Shown here: positions 14,530 through 22,914 of the stretch, one piece after another
Position numbering within the stretch: position 1 is the first letter of the stretch
Layout of the letters: each line of letters opens with the position of its first letter
Assembly: GCF_049472135.1 (NCBI RefSeq)
Contig: NZ_JBMOVV010000004.1
Coordinates: 186,001-250,000 of the forward strand
From: Arcobacter_B sp049472135
GTDB taxonomy: Bacteria > Campylobacterota > Campylobacteria > Campylobacterales > Arcobacteraceae
Length of the DNA: 64,000 nucleotides
Direction of reading: 5' to 3'
The notes under the pieces: generated by a model
The model's input: only the letters and a program-made list of their open reading frames with translations
Databases searched by the model: none
What the model was told of the DNA's origin: nothing
Translations under genes and position numbers: made by a program

Positions 14530-16509
14530 ATGCTAAAAAACATTAGTACAAAAGTAAAACTATTACTATTACCTATTACATTTATAGGGATAGTTGTTAT
14601 TTCAGGTTTTGTTTTCAGTTATTTCAATAGTGTATCTGAAAAAAGAACTCATGTTGCTGTGGAAACAGATGTATTTATACAGAAAGTGTTAAAAGGTAGG
14701 ATTTCTGTATACCAATTCTTAAGAGCTCCTAACGAGCAAACAGCTAATAAAGTTGTAGAAGATTTTAAATCTCTTGATACTCAAGTAAAAAACTTAAAGC
14801 CATTACTTGATAGCTCGGAGAATCTAAAACTTGCAAACGATATTCTTTCTTTATCAGAAGAGTATATTAGTAACTTTAACAAATTTGCACCAGAAAAAAT
14901 CAATGATTTTAACAAAGGGATTAAAGAGGATAGTCCAAAAGTTTTAAATATCATAAAAGAGATGGTACAAACTGGTTTAAAACTTGAAAAAGAGTTAAAT
15001 AATATTAATGAAAATGCTATAGAAGCAAAAGTTGATGCTCAAGAAACAATGAATATTGTTTTAATCTTAATTGCTGTGTTATCAATTCTTTTATTCTTAA
15101 CATTTAGTATTTTATTATCAAATCAATTACTAAGCTCAATTAAAAACTTCCAAGATGGACTTCTTAGTTTCTTTAAATATGTAAATAAACAAAGTGACCA
15201 TGTAGAGTTATTAGATGATTCTTCAAAAGATGAATTTGGTGATATGGCTAAAGTTGTAAATGAAAATATCCAACAAGCAAAAGATACTATTGATTCAGAT
15301 AATAAATTCTTAGATGAAATAAATGATATTGTTCATGTAATTAAAGATGGTTTCTTAAATAAAAGATTAGACAATGAAACTAAAACTGCAAGTTTAGAAA
15401 ACCTAAGAGAACAAATAAATGAAATGCTTTATAGCTTACAACTAAGAGTTTGTACTAATATCAATGATATTTCATATGCACTGGAAAGATATGCAGCATT
15501 AGATTTCACTCACAGAATTAAAGGTTGTAATAGTGGTGTAACGGTTGGATTAAACAATCTTGCTGATATTATTAATGATATGTTAGTTGAAAATAAATCT
15601 AATGGATTAACATTAGGTAATAGTAGTAACATCTTATTAAGAAATGTAGATACATTAAATAAAAACTCAAATGAAGCTGCTGCATCACTTGAACAAACAG
15701 CTGCTGCTATTGAAGAAATATCAAGTAACATCTCAAACAACACACAAAATGTTGTTGAAATGTCTCAACTAGCTTCAAGTGTAACTACATCAGTATCACA
15801 AGGTCAAGCTTTAGCTAACAAAACTACTGAAGCAATGACAGAAATTGACAATGAAGTTAATGCAATTAATGAAGCTATTACAGTTATTGATCAAATTGCC
15901 TTCCAAACAAATATCCTATCACTTAATGCTGCTGTTGAAGCTGCTACTGCTGGTGAAGCTGGTAAAGGTTTTGCCGTTGTTGCGCAAGAAGTTAGAAACT
16001 TAGCTGCAAGATCTGCTGAGGCTGCTAAGGAGATTAAAGAGTTAGTTGAAACTGCAACAATTAAAGCTGATGAAGGTAAAAAGATTTCTGATGAAATGAT
16101 CTCTGGATATAAAGAGTTAAATGAAGATATTAACAAAACTATTGATTTAATTAAAAATGTTGAAGCTTCAAGTAAAGAACAGCTATCTGGAATTGAACAA
16201 ATCAATGATGCTGTAAATGCACTAGATAGACAAACTCAAGAAAATGCAATGATTGCTAATCAAACTTATAATGTAGCAGTTCAAACTGATAATATTGCTA
16301 AGCTTGTAGTAGAAAATGCAAATGCTAAAGAGTTTATTGGTAAAGATAAAGTTCAAGCTAAAGAGTTAACTTCAAATGAAACACAAGAGAGTAAAAAATA
16401 TGAAGTAAAAACTTCATCAAAAACTACTCCTTCAAATGAAATAAAATCTTGTCCAAAAGAGTTTAAAGACACTACATCTGATGATGAAGATGAATGGACT
16501 AGTTTCTAA
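14530..16509 (+). CDS. Methyl-accepting chemotaxis protein
   Basis: Chemoreceptor, 659 aa. Membrane helices lie at about 10-30 and 176-198 with a mostly helical periplasmic sensor between them. The cytoplasmic part has HAMP-like linkers and a long coiled coil with the signalling tip QIAFQTNILSLNAAVEAA and GEAGKGFAVVAQEVRNLA. The C-terminus DEWTSF follows an acidic flexible tail and resembles a CheR/CheB-binding pentapeptide of the W-x-x-F kind. The start is set by a strong GGGAGG site. It is divergent from hypB. A 68-bp stretch of the tip region is identical in DNA sequence to the second receptor gene at 22915. The ligand is unknown. Confidence 0.93.
   Translation: MLKNISTKVKLLLLPITFIGIVVISGFVFSYFNSVSEKRTHVAVETDVFIQKVLKGRISVYQFLRAPNEQTANKVVEDFKSLDTQVKNLKPLLDSSENLKLANDILSLSEEYISNFNKFAPEKINDFNKGIKEDSPKVLNIIKEMVQTGLKLEKELNNINENAIEAKVDAQETMNIVLILIAVLSILLFLTFSILLSNQLLSSIKNFQDGLLSFFKYVNKQSDHVELLDDSSKDEFGDMAKVVNENIQQAKDTIDSDNKFLDEINDIVHVIKDGFLNKRLDNETKTASLENLREQINEMLYSLQLRVCTNINDISYALERYAALDFTHRIKGCNSGVTVGLNNLADIINDMLVENKSNGLTLGNSSNILLRNVDTLNKNSNEAAASLEQTAAAIEEISSNISNNTQNVVEMSQLASSVTTSVSQGQALANKTTEAMTEIDNEVNAINEAITVIDQIAFQTNILSLNAAVEAATAGEAGKGFAVVAQEVRNLAARSAEAAKEIKELVETATIKADEGKKISDEMISGYKELNEDINKTIDLIKNVEASSKEQLSGIEQINDAVNALDRQTQENAMIANQTYNVAVQTDNIAKLVVENANAKEFIGKDKVQAKELTSNETQESKKYEVKTSSKTTPSNEIKSCPKEFKDTTSDDEDEWTSF
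15901..15968 (+). repeat. 68-bp segment shared with the second chemoreceptor gene (copy 1)
   Basis: Identical base for base to 24646-24713, covering the receptor hairpin tip, including synonymous positions. One mismatch precedes it, after which a further 17 bases match. Protein conservation alone would not require identical codons. Confidence 0.85.
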
Positions 16510-16532
16510 ACCTAATTTATAAACAATAACTT

Positions 16533-16595
16533 TGATAAAAAGTGCTAAAATGTTTTTATGAAATGTAAAAACTGTAAAAATAGCACTTTTTATCA
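16533..16595. repeat. 15-bp perfect inverted repeat around the start of the transposase-like gene
   Basis: Arms TGATAAAAAGTGCTA (16533-16547) and TAGCACTTTTTATCA (16581-16595) are perfect complements with a 33-nt spacer holding the start codon at 16558. In RNA from an upstream promoter the initiation region would sit in the loop of a 15-bp stem. The right arm lies inside the coding region. It could also help terminate the receptor transcript, though the loop is long for that. Confidence 0.75.
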
Positions 16596-17193
16596 TATTG
16601 ACTCAAACTACATAAAATGTAAAAACTGTAATAAAAAATACTCCTTGAAAAAACTACAAAAAGATAAAGAGATAATCAGAAGTTTTTGTGAAAATATAAA
16701 TGCAAATGAATGTAGTAAAATTTTAAGTGTTAATTACAGAACTGTAAAAAACAGATATGACCAGTTAAGATACAAAATTGCAAAGTTTTTAGAAGAAGAA
16801 TACAATAAAACCATTAAAGATTATAGTGACTATGAAGAGTACTATTATTTTAATACAAAACAAAAACAAACCAATAAAACCTCTTTATACGAAGGTGTAA
16901 ATGTTATTGGTTTTCACTTTAATGATAAAGTATACACACTTTTAATGCCCAAATTACCAAAAAGAAATCAAGAGAGTAATGAACATTTTCAAGAGTATTT
17001 AAATTGGCGTAAAATACACTCTCAGAACTCATACAAAACAAGACTGAAAGAGTTTTGGCTTTTCCTAGAAGAGAGTTTGAAAAAGTATAAAGGCTTTAAT
17101 GAGGACTACTTCTTTTACTATTTAAAAGAGTGTGAGTTCAAGTTTAACTATGCAAAAGAGAAGCAAGAAGAAATTCTTAATGAACTATTTTGA
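16558..17193 (+). CDS. IS1595-like transposase-derived protein, catalytic core degenerate
   Basis: A 211-aa protein. It starts with a zinc ribbon (CKNC at 3-6, CKNC at 22-25), followed by a helix-turn-helix (CSKILSVNYRTVKNRYDQL), as in IS1595-family transposases. The C-terminus has the family ending pattern: KTRLKEFWLFLEESLKKYKG then YFFYYLKECEFKFNYAKEKQEE, compare IENFW...LKExEFRxN. The central DDE region is short, and the expected catalytic Asp positions are not recognisable (DYEEYYYF sits where DExYFGG would be). No terminal repeats of an intact insertion sequence flank it. It may be a decayed or domesticated transposase. There is no good ribosome binding site, and a long inverted repeat encloses the start. 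Confidence 0.65.
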   Translation: MKCKNCKNSTFYHIDSNYIKCKNCNKKYSLKKLQKDKEIIRSFCENINANECSKILSVNYRTVKNRYDQLRYKIAKFLEEEYNKTIKDYSDYEEYYYFNTKQKQTNKTSLYEGVNVIGFHFNDKVYTLLMPKLPKRNQESNEHFQEYLNWRKIHSQNSYKTRLKEFWLFLEESLKKYKGFNEDYFFYYLKECEFKFNYAKEKQEEILNELF

Positions 17194-17207
17194 TATGGTT
17201 TAGAGTT

Positions 17208-18032
17208 TTAAAACTTTACTATATTTTTACCACTATTTTTAGCTTCATAAAGAAACTTATCTGCTATTTCTATAATTTCTTTTTCATTCTTAGAAGAGTC
17301 TGTATTATCACTTACACCTAAACTTATAGTAATCTCCATATCATTTTGGTACTCTTTTTGAACATTTTCTCTTATTTTTTCAGCAATATTAACAGCATCC
17401 TGTTTTTTTGTATCAGGGAAGATTACACATAACTCCTCTCCTCCATATCTAAAAGCTATATCCATTTGCCTAATACTTTTTTTTATAATAGTAGATATTT
17501 TATTTAATACCTCATCACCTTTTTGATGACCATATGTATCATTTACATTTTTAAAATCATCAATATCTATCATTACAAAAGAGAAACAACTATTTTTTCT
17601 TTTTGCTTTTTCATATATCTTTTTTATAAAAACATCTAAAACTTCCCTTTTATAAAGAGATGTTAAATCATCTATTGTTGCTATTTTTGATATAGATTCT
17701 AATTCATTCTCTAATATAATTCTCATATCTTCTGAACTGTTTTTAATATTCTCAATATAATCAACACTTGCAACATTTATTCCAACAGGTCTTTTTAAAG
17801 TTTTTTCCAAACTTTTCATATGAGTAACAATCTCTGTCCATGTAACTTTCGCTTGAGATTCTTCAAGTTTTTTATGTATTAAAACAGAAATAATTTTTGA
17901 ATAAGGTTTATTTACTTTAGTTGTAAAATTGTTTAAAATATCTTTGTTATAAGCTAATTCGTTTATAGTCTTAATATCTAAATCTTCCAAATTTTCATTT
18001 TTTATTATTGTTTCAATTTGTTCACTACTCAT
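17208..18032 (-). CDS. Cytoplasmic diguanylate cyclase (GGDEF)
   Basis: A 274-aa protein without membrane segments. The N-terminal about 110 residues are helical with no domain I can name. The C-terminal half is a GGDEF domain with active site RYGGEELCVIFPDT (GGEEL variant, acceptable in active enzymes) and inhibitory I-site RQMD five residues earlier. MIDIDDFKNVNDTYGHQKGD marks the substrate-binding region (shown here as MIDIDDFKNVND and TYGHQKGD). It converges with the transposase-like gene, 14 bases apart, and is divergent from the histidine kinase. Confidence 0.92.
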   Translation of the reverse strand: MSSEQIETIIKNENLEDLDIKTINELAYNKDILNNFTTKVNKPYSKIISVLIHKKLEESQAKVTWTEIVTHMKSLEKTLKRPVGINVASVDYIENIKNSSEDMRIILENELESISKIATIDDLTSLYKREVLDVFIKKIYEKAKRKNSCFSFVMIDIDDFKNVNDTYGHQKGDEVLNKISTIIKKSIRQMDIAFRYGGEELCVIFPDTKKQDAVNIAEKIRENVQKEYQNDMEITISLGVSDNTDSSKNEKEIIEIADKFLYEAKNSGKNIVKF

Positions 18033-18172
18033 TTAATATAACCTTTAAAATAGTATTTCTAGCTAAAAGTGTACTTTAAATAATTTTATCCTTAATTAAA
18101 TAAGAGATTTTTTATTCAAATTTTTCCTTTTATTAAGTTGTCTTTATTGTATAATATCTTAAAGGGTTGAAT

Positions 18173-20050
18173 ATGTCTATTTTTATGAAGATTTTTTTAT
18201 CAATTTCAATTACAACAATAATCTCAATATCACTCTTTGTTAACTATATAATTAACATAAAAAAAGTTGAAGCAGAAAATAAATTAACTGAAAAAATTGA
18301 GTATCATAAAAAAATAAATAAAGACACAATTGCACAACTACTTTTTGATTTAAATAAAAATATCTTAACTACAAACTTAAATGCCTTATCTTTAGATGAA
18401 GATATATTAAAAATTGAATTAATAGATTTTAGTGAAGTTGTAAATATTCTTATTGACAAAAGAATAAAATTAAATGGAAATTCTATAAAAAGTTCTATTC
18501 CTTTAAAAATATCAAATGAACAATTAGGTACTTTAAACATTTATTACTCTAATGCTTCAATTCAAAATACTATTGAAAGATATAAAGAAGCTATTATAAA
18601 TGCTACTATAATGGTTTTGATTCTTTTACTAGGTATTATTTATTACTTTGTTAGTAAAACTATAAAATCAATAAACTATCTATCTCATGCCACAGAGCAA
18701 ATCAGTTCTGGAAATCTTGATTTTGAAATAAATCTAAATTCAAAAGATGAGATCGCAAAACTTGCTCAGAATTTTGACAAAATGAGAAACTCTTTAAAAA
18801 ACAGAATTGATACAATCAATCAACAATTAGATTTTCAACATCAATTAATTGAAAGTATTAATATTCCTATTTTTATTAAAGATGATACTTTAACTTATGT
18901 AAACTGTAATAACTCATTTGCAAAATTTTATGGTAAAACAAAAGAAGAGATTATAGGTTCAAATATCACTATATTTAAAGATAATGCCTTAATTGAAGAG
19001 CAAAGAGAAATAGATTTTGATGTACTTAAAAAAGAAAAACCAAAAAGTAAATTCTGTAAAATCAAAAACTTTAAAAATAATGTAAAAGATATAATCATAT
19101 ATAAAAACTTTTTTAAAGATGAAAAAACAAATACCAAACTTATTATTGGTACATATTTAGATATTACTGAAATAAATAAAGCAAAAGAAAAAATTGAAAA
19201 GTTTAATGAAGAACTTCAACAAAAAGTATATGAAAGAACAGAAGAATTAGAAGAATCAAATGAAGAACTTCAAACAACAATAAACAATCTTAAACAAACT
19301 CAAGACAAACTTGTAGAAGCAGAAAAATTAGCAAGCTTAGGTTCTTTGGTTGCAGGTGTTGCACATGAGATAAATACTCCTGTTGGAATAGGACTTACTG
19401 GTATAACACATCTATTAGAAGAGACTAAAAAAATAAACCTTCTTTACAAAGAAGAGAAAATGACTCAAGAGGATTTTGAGAAATATTTAAATGTAAGTGA
19501 TGAAATCTCGAAACTTGTTAATTCTAATCTTGAAAGAACAGCCCAACTAGTAAAAAGTTTCAAACAAATATCAGTTGATCAAACAAGTGAAGATGAAAGA
19601 AAGTTCTTTTTAGACCAATACATCTATGATATATTATTTAGTTTAAATAATATCATCAAGAAAAATCATGTAATTGTAAATATTGATACAGATGAAGATA
19701 TTGAGCTTTATTCATATCCAGGATATTTTTCTCAAATTATTACAAATTTATTAATCAATTCAATCAAGCATGGGTTCAAAGATATGAATGATGGAGAAAT
19801 ATATATTTGTCTAAAAAAAGAGAATAACCAGCTTCTAATCAACTACAAGGATAATGGAAAAGGAATCAAAGAAGAACACTTAACTAAGATTTTTGAACCA
19901 TTCTTTACAACAAATAGAGATAGTGGTAGTACTGGACTTGGTTTAAATATAATCTATAATATCATAACAAGTAAGCTAAATGGAACAATAACTTGTAATA
20001 GTAAAGAGAATGAAGGAGTTGAGTTCCTTATAAAAATCAATCTTAGTTAA
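18173..20050 (+). CDS. Membrane PAS-containing sensor histidine kinase
   Basis: About 625 aa. Membrane helices lie at about 5-27 and 142-162 with a small periplasmic sensor between. HAMP follows (about 165-215), then a PAS domain (about 222-335: SINIPIFIKDDTLTYVNCN), a coiled coil, and the kinase core. The phospho-acceptor His is in VAGVAHEINTPVGI. The N-box is LINSIKHGF, and ATP-lid glycines are DNGKGI and GLGLNIIYNII. A TTG at 18167 is in frame, but the AAAGGG site is correctly spaced only for the ATG at 18173. No response regulator gene is adjacent, so it is an orphan kinase in this window. Confidence 0.9.
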   Translation: MSIFMKIFLSISITTIISISLFVNYIINIKKVEAENKLTEKIEYHKKINKDTIAQLLFDLNKNILTTNLNALSLDEDILKIELIDFSEVVNILIDKRIKLNGNSIKSSIPLKISNEQLGTLNIYYSNASIQNTIERYKEAIINATIMVLILLLGIIYYFVSKTIKSINYLSHATEQISSGNLDFEINLNSKDEIAKLAQNFDKMRNSLKNRIDTINQQLDFQHQLIESINIPIFIKDDTLTYVNCNNSFAKFYGKTKEEIIGSNITIFKDNALIEEQREIDFDVLKKEKPKSKFCKIKNFKNNVKDIIIYKNFFKDEKTNTKLIIGTYLDITEINKAKEKIEKFNEELQQKVYERTEELEESNEELQTTINNLKQTQDKLVEAEKLASLGSLVAGVAHEINTPVGIGLTGITHLLEETKKINLLYKEEKMTQEDFEKYLNVSDEISKLVNSNLERTAQLVKSFKQISVDQTSEDERKFFLDQYIYDILFSLNNIIKKNHVIVNIDTDEDIELYSYPGYFSQIITNLLINSIKHGFKDMNDGEIYICLKKENNQLLINYKDNGKGIKEEHLTKIFEPFFTTNRDSGSTGLGLNIIYNIITSKLNGTITCNSKENEGVEFLIKINLS

Positions 20051-20123
20051 AAAAATAAGTGTGCATAATATCTGCTAAGATATATAAAACTAACAAAGAA
20101 AAAATTACTTTATTTGTATTCAT
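20043..20123 (-). CDS. Candidate 26-aa single-pass membrane microprotein
   Basis: An ATG at 20121-20123 on the minus strand is preceded by AAGGAG with a 5-base spacer and opens a 26-codon frame: MNTNKVIFSLLVLYILADI then MHTYFFN. One hydrophobic helix covers most of it. The stop overlaps the last 8 bases of the histidine kinase gene on the other strand. The ribosome binding site is as good as any in the window, which is the main reason to report it; nothing else supports function. Confidence 0.4.
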   Translation of the reverse strand: MNTNKVIFSLLVLYILADIMHTYFFN

Positions 20124-20255
20124 AAAAACTCCTTGAAACTATTATAACTAATCTGCTTTAACTTTTTATAAATATAAAAATCTTTCAATAATAATATTTA
20201 TATTATCTTATTATAATAAAATATATTGTAATATGCAGACTTTAAAGGATTTTTT

Positions 20256-20432
20256 ATGCTTGATATTATTTTTGCAATCTTAACACCAATATTTTTCTTA
20301 CTAGTTTTATTTATAGCTACTTATGCTGTTTTTATTTATTTTTCTAAATGTCTATCAAAAGATATAAATATTTTAATAAAAAAGAATCTTGAAGAAAGAA
20401 AAAAAAGACCAAATAACTCTTTCAACATATAA
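20256..20432 (+). CDS. Small membrane protein, 58 aa, unknown function
   Basis: The ATG at 20256 follows an AAAGGA site with 6-base spacing. The product starts MLDIIFAILTPIFFLLVLF and continues as a hydrophobic helix to about residue 30, then a strongly basic tail (KNLEERKKRPNNS). The layout is one membrane helix with a positively charged cytoplasmic end. Codon use resembles that of the neighbours. I do not recognise a family. It is a stand-alone gene between the kinase and the DUF3817 gene. Confidence 0.6.
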   Translation: MLDIIFAILTPIFFLLVLFIATYAVFIYFSKCLSKDINILIKKNLEERKKRPNNSFNI

Positions 20433-20493
20433 CGCATTAACCTTTCATAAACAAAACTTTCATATAATTATGCTTTTATTTTAAAGGATGAAA

Positions 20494-20793
20494 ATGTTAA
20501 AAAACGCGTATTCTAGATTTAGAGTAATCTCTATTTTAGAAGGTTTATCATACTTAATCTTAGTATTTATAGCAATGCCAATTAAATATATTGGTGAAAA
20601 CCCTTATCCTGTAAAAGTTGTAGGAATGGGTCATGGGATACTATTTATACTATTTTGTATTTTCTTATTTGAAGCATTAAGAAAATGTAATTGGGATAAA
20701 GGTGTGAGCTTTCAATATTTTGTATACTCACTAATTCCATTTGGATTTATTATCATAGAAAAATCACTAAAAAAACAGCCTCAAGACAACTAA
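20494..20793 (+). CDS. DUF3817-family integral membrane protein
   Basis: A 99-aa protein with three hydrophobic segments. The pattern RFRVISILEGLSYLILVFIAMPIKY near the start (cited in parts: RFRVISILEGLSYL, AMPIKYIGENP) and VGMGHGILFILF are typical of DUF3817. An ATG six bases upstream at 20488 is in frame, but the AAAGGA site sits at the right distance only for 20494. It is followed after one base by the DUF420 gene, so the two are probably co-translated. Function unknown. Confidence 0.8.
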   Translation: MLKNAYSRFRVISILEGLSYLILVFIAMPIKYIGENPYPVKVVGMGHGILFILFCIFLFEALRKCNWDKGVSFQYFVYSLIPFGFIIIEKSLKKQPQDN

Positions 20794-20794
20794 A

Positions 20795-21265
20795 ATGTTT
20801 ACGGCACAAGGCTTTTTAGGTACAAAAGCTTTACTATTTATGGATGTAGTTACAATCTATTTTGGACTACTTCCTTTTTTACTAGCATATAGTATTAAAC
20901 TTGCAATAAATCAAAAATATAAACTTCACTTTCTATGGCAGACAATTATTTTAGCTATTACATTAGTAATGGTTTTGATTTTTGAAATAGGTGTTAGATT
21001 TACGGGAGGTTTTATAGAGTATGCAAAAGATAGTACTTTGTCATATGACTTCTTAATTCTATTTTTATTAGTGCATATTGTTATAGCAATTTTTGCTGTT
21101 GCAGGTTGGTTGTATTTATATATAAGCTCTTATAAGCTTTATAAAAAAAGTGGATTTAAAGAGTTTTCAACTAGTAAACATAAAAAAATAGGTAAAGCTA
21201 TATTTGCTTCACTTACACTAACTTCTATAATGGGAATTAGTATTTATATATTTTTATTTGTATAA
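20795..21265 (+). CDS. DUF420-family membrane protein
   Basis: A 156-aa protein with four or five membrane helices. Features fitting DUF420 (YozB/CtaM-like) are FLGTKALLFMDVVTIYFGLLP near the start (in parts: FLGTKALLFMDV, YFGLLP), the HFLWQT segment and a conserved His in LVHIVIAIF. In Bacillaceae and Staphylococcus, members assist heme-copper oxidase maturation; no oxidase genes are nearby here, so that role is only a possibility. It starts one base past the DUF3817 stop and ends just before a strong terminator. Confidence 0.7.
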   Translation: MFTAQGFLGTKALLFMDVVTIYFGLLPFLLAYSIKLAINQKYKLHFLWQTIILAITLVMVLIFEIGVRFTGGFIEYAKDSTLSYDFLILFLLVHIVIAIFAVAGWLYLYISSYKLYKKSGFKEFSTSKHKKIGKAIFASLTLTSIMGISIYIFLFV

Positions 21266-21300
21266 AAAAAGGGGCTAGATAAAATATCTAGCCCCTTTTT
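21266..21300. terminator. Strong bidirectional terminator
   Basis: A near-perfect stem of about 15 bp with core GGGGCTAGATA / TATCTAGCCCC, a tiny loop, and A/T runs on both sides. It separates the convergent DUF420 gene and the sodium symporter gene. Confidence 0.9.
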
Positions 21301-21321
21301 ACTTTTAAAGTATCTAATCTT

Positions 21322-22668
21322 TTAGAATTTAAATAATCCTGTTTCATTTAAAATTACTACAATTAATGCAATTGGAATAATATATCTAACCATAAAGAAC
21401 CATACTTTAGTTAAGAATGTACCCATTAATGGAACTAATTCACCCTCAACTTTTTCTTTATCCATAAAGTGTCCTATAAACACTACTACTAAAATACCAC
21501 CAATTGGTACTAAAATAGTTGAACAAACAAAGTCTAACCAGTCAAATAATCCTTTTTCTCCAATCTTTAACATAGGTGAATAATCTCCTATATTTGATAA
21601 CAATGCAGCAATACCAAGTACATAGAAGAAAACACTACAGATAACAGCAGCTTTAATTCTTGACATATTAAATCTATTCATAAAGTAAGAAACCATTGGC
21701 TCTAACATAGAAATAGCTGAAGTAATACCTGCAAATGCAATAGCAATAAAGAATAATAATGCTAAAGTTGAACCAATTGAACCAAATTCATAGAATACTG
21801 ATGGTAATGAAATAAATACTAATCCAGCACCTTTTGTAGACTCTGCACCTTTATCAAATAGTAAAGTAAAGATAATAAGTCCAGCAACAATAGCAACTAA
21901 TGTATCAATAACTGAAATTAAAATAGATGATTTTACAATATTAGCTTCTTTTGGTAATGACGCAGCATATGTAATAATAATACCCATACCTAAAGATAAA
22001 GTATAGAATGCTTGTCCAATAGCTACAATAATTGCTTCAGATGTTAACTTTGAAAAGTCAGGGTCAAACATAAAATGAACCGCTTTAGAGAAACTATCTA
22101 CATTTATTGAATAAACAAATAAAATAGCTAAAATAAGTGCTAATAAAGGCATTAAAATTTTATTTATTTTTTCAATACCATCTTTAATACCTCTTAAAAT
22201 AATCGCAGTAACTAATACAAATACAACTGTGTGGTACATTAATTGTGTTTGAACATCAGTAGTAAGCAATGACATAAAGATATCTTTTGATTGTTCTACT
22301 GTTGAAGGAAGACCTTGTAATGAAATTGCAATATAATGGAAAATCCATCCAATAACTACAGAGTAGTATGACAGAATTATTAATGGCACAATTACTATAA
22401 AACCAGCCCATTTCCAAAGCTTTTTGTTTCTAACTGCTAAATTCTCAAACATAGAAACAGCATCACTTCTACCTAGCTTACCTATAAGTAACTCTGAAAT
22501 TAATACAAATACTCCAATAAATAAAGCAGTGATTAAATAAACTAATACAAAGGCTCCCCCTCCATATTCTCCTGTTACATATGGAAATTTCCATACATTT
22601 CCTAGCCCTACTGCTGATCCAACAGCGGCTAAAATAAATCCAAACCTCGTAAATCTTGATGAATTCAT
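21322..22668 (-). CDS. Neurotransmitter:sodium symporter family transporter (LeuT-like)
   Basis: Inner-membrane secondary transporter, 448 aa, with about 11 hydrophobic segments. The N-terminal signature FGFILAAVGSAVGLGNVWKF and YVTGEYGGGAFVLVY is diagnostic of the NSS/SNF family and contributes to the sodium and substrate sites. Bacterial members import amino acids or related solutes with sodium; the exact substrate is not readable. AAGGAG lies at good distance from the ATG at 22668. It is transcribed alone and ends at the shared terminator. Confidence 0.94.
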   Translation of the reverse strand: MNSSRFTRFGFILAAVGSAVGLGNVWKFPYVTGEYGGGAFVLVYLITALFIGVFVLISELLIGKLGRSDAVSMFENLAVRNKKLWKWAGFIVIVPLIILSYYSVVIGWIFHYIAISLQGLPSTVEQSKDIFMSLLTTDVQTQLMYHTVVFVLVTAIILRGIKDGIEKINKILMPLLALILAILFVYSINVDSFSKAVHFMFDPDFSKLTSEAIIVAIGQAFYTLSLGMGIIITYAASLPKEANIVKSSILISVIDTLVAIVAGLIIFTLLFDKGAESTKGAGLVFISLPSVFYEFGSIGSTLALLFFIAIAFAGITSAISMLEPMVSYFMNRFNMSRIKAAVICSVFFYVLGIAALLSNIGDYSPMLKIGEKGLFDWLDFVCSTILVPIGGILVVVFIGHFMDKEKVEGELVPLMGTFLTKVWFFMVRYIIPIALIVVILNETGLFKF

Positions 22669-22914
22669 AATTCTCCTTAATTTAAAAACAAAGATTTTAT
22701 CTAAAATTAAGTTAAACTATTATGTAACTATATTGTAATTTATTGCATATTAATTTCAAAATTAATTTACTTTATAAACTTATAACTATTAAATAATAAA
22801 CTAATAACAATAAAAAATATATTCAAAAATATAACCAGAATTGTAACTTCAATACTGAGAACTATTATCATATATTAAGTAAAATAAGTAAAATTTATGG
22901 AGGAGATAAGAAAA

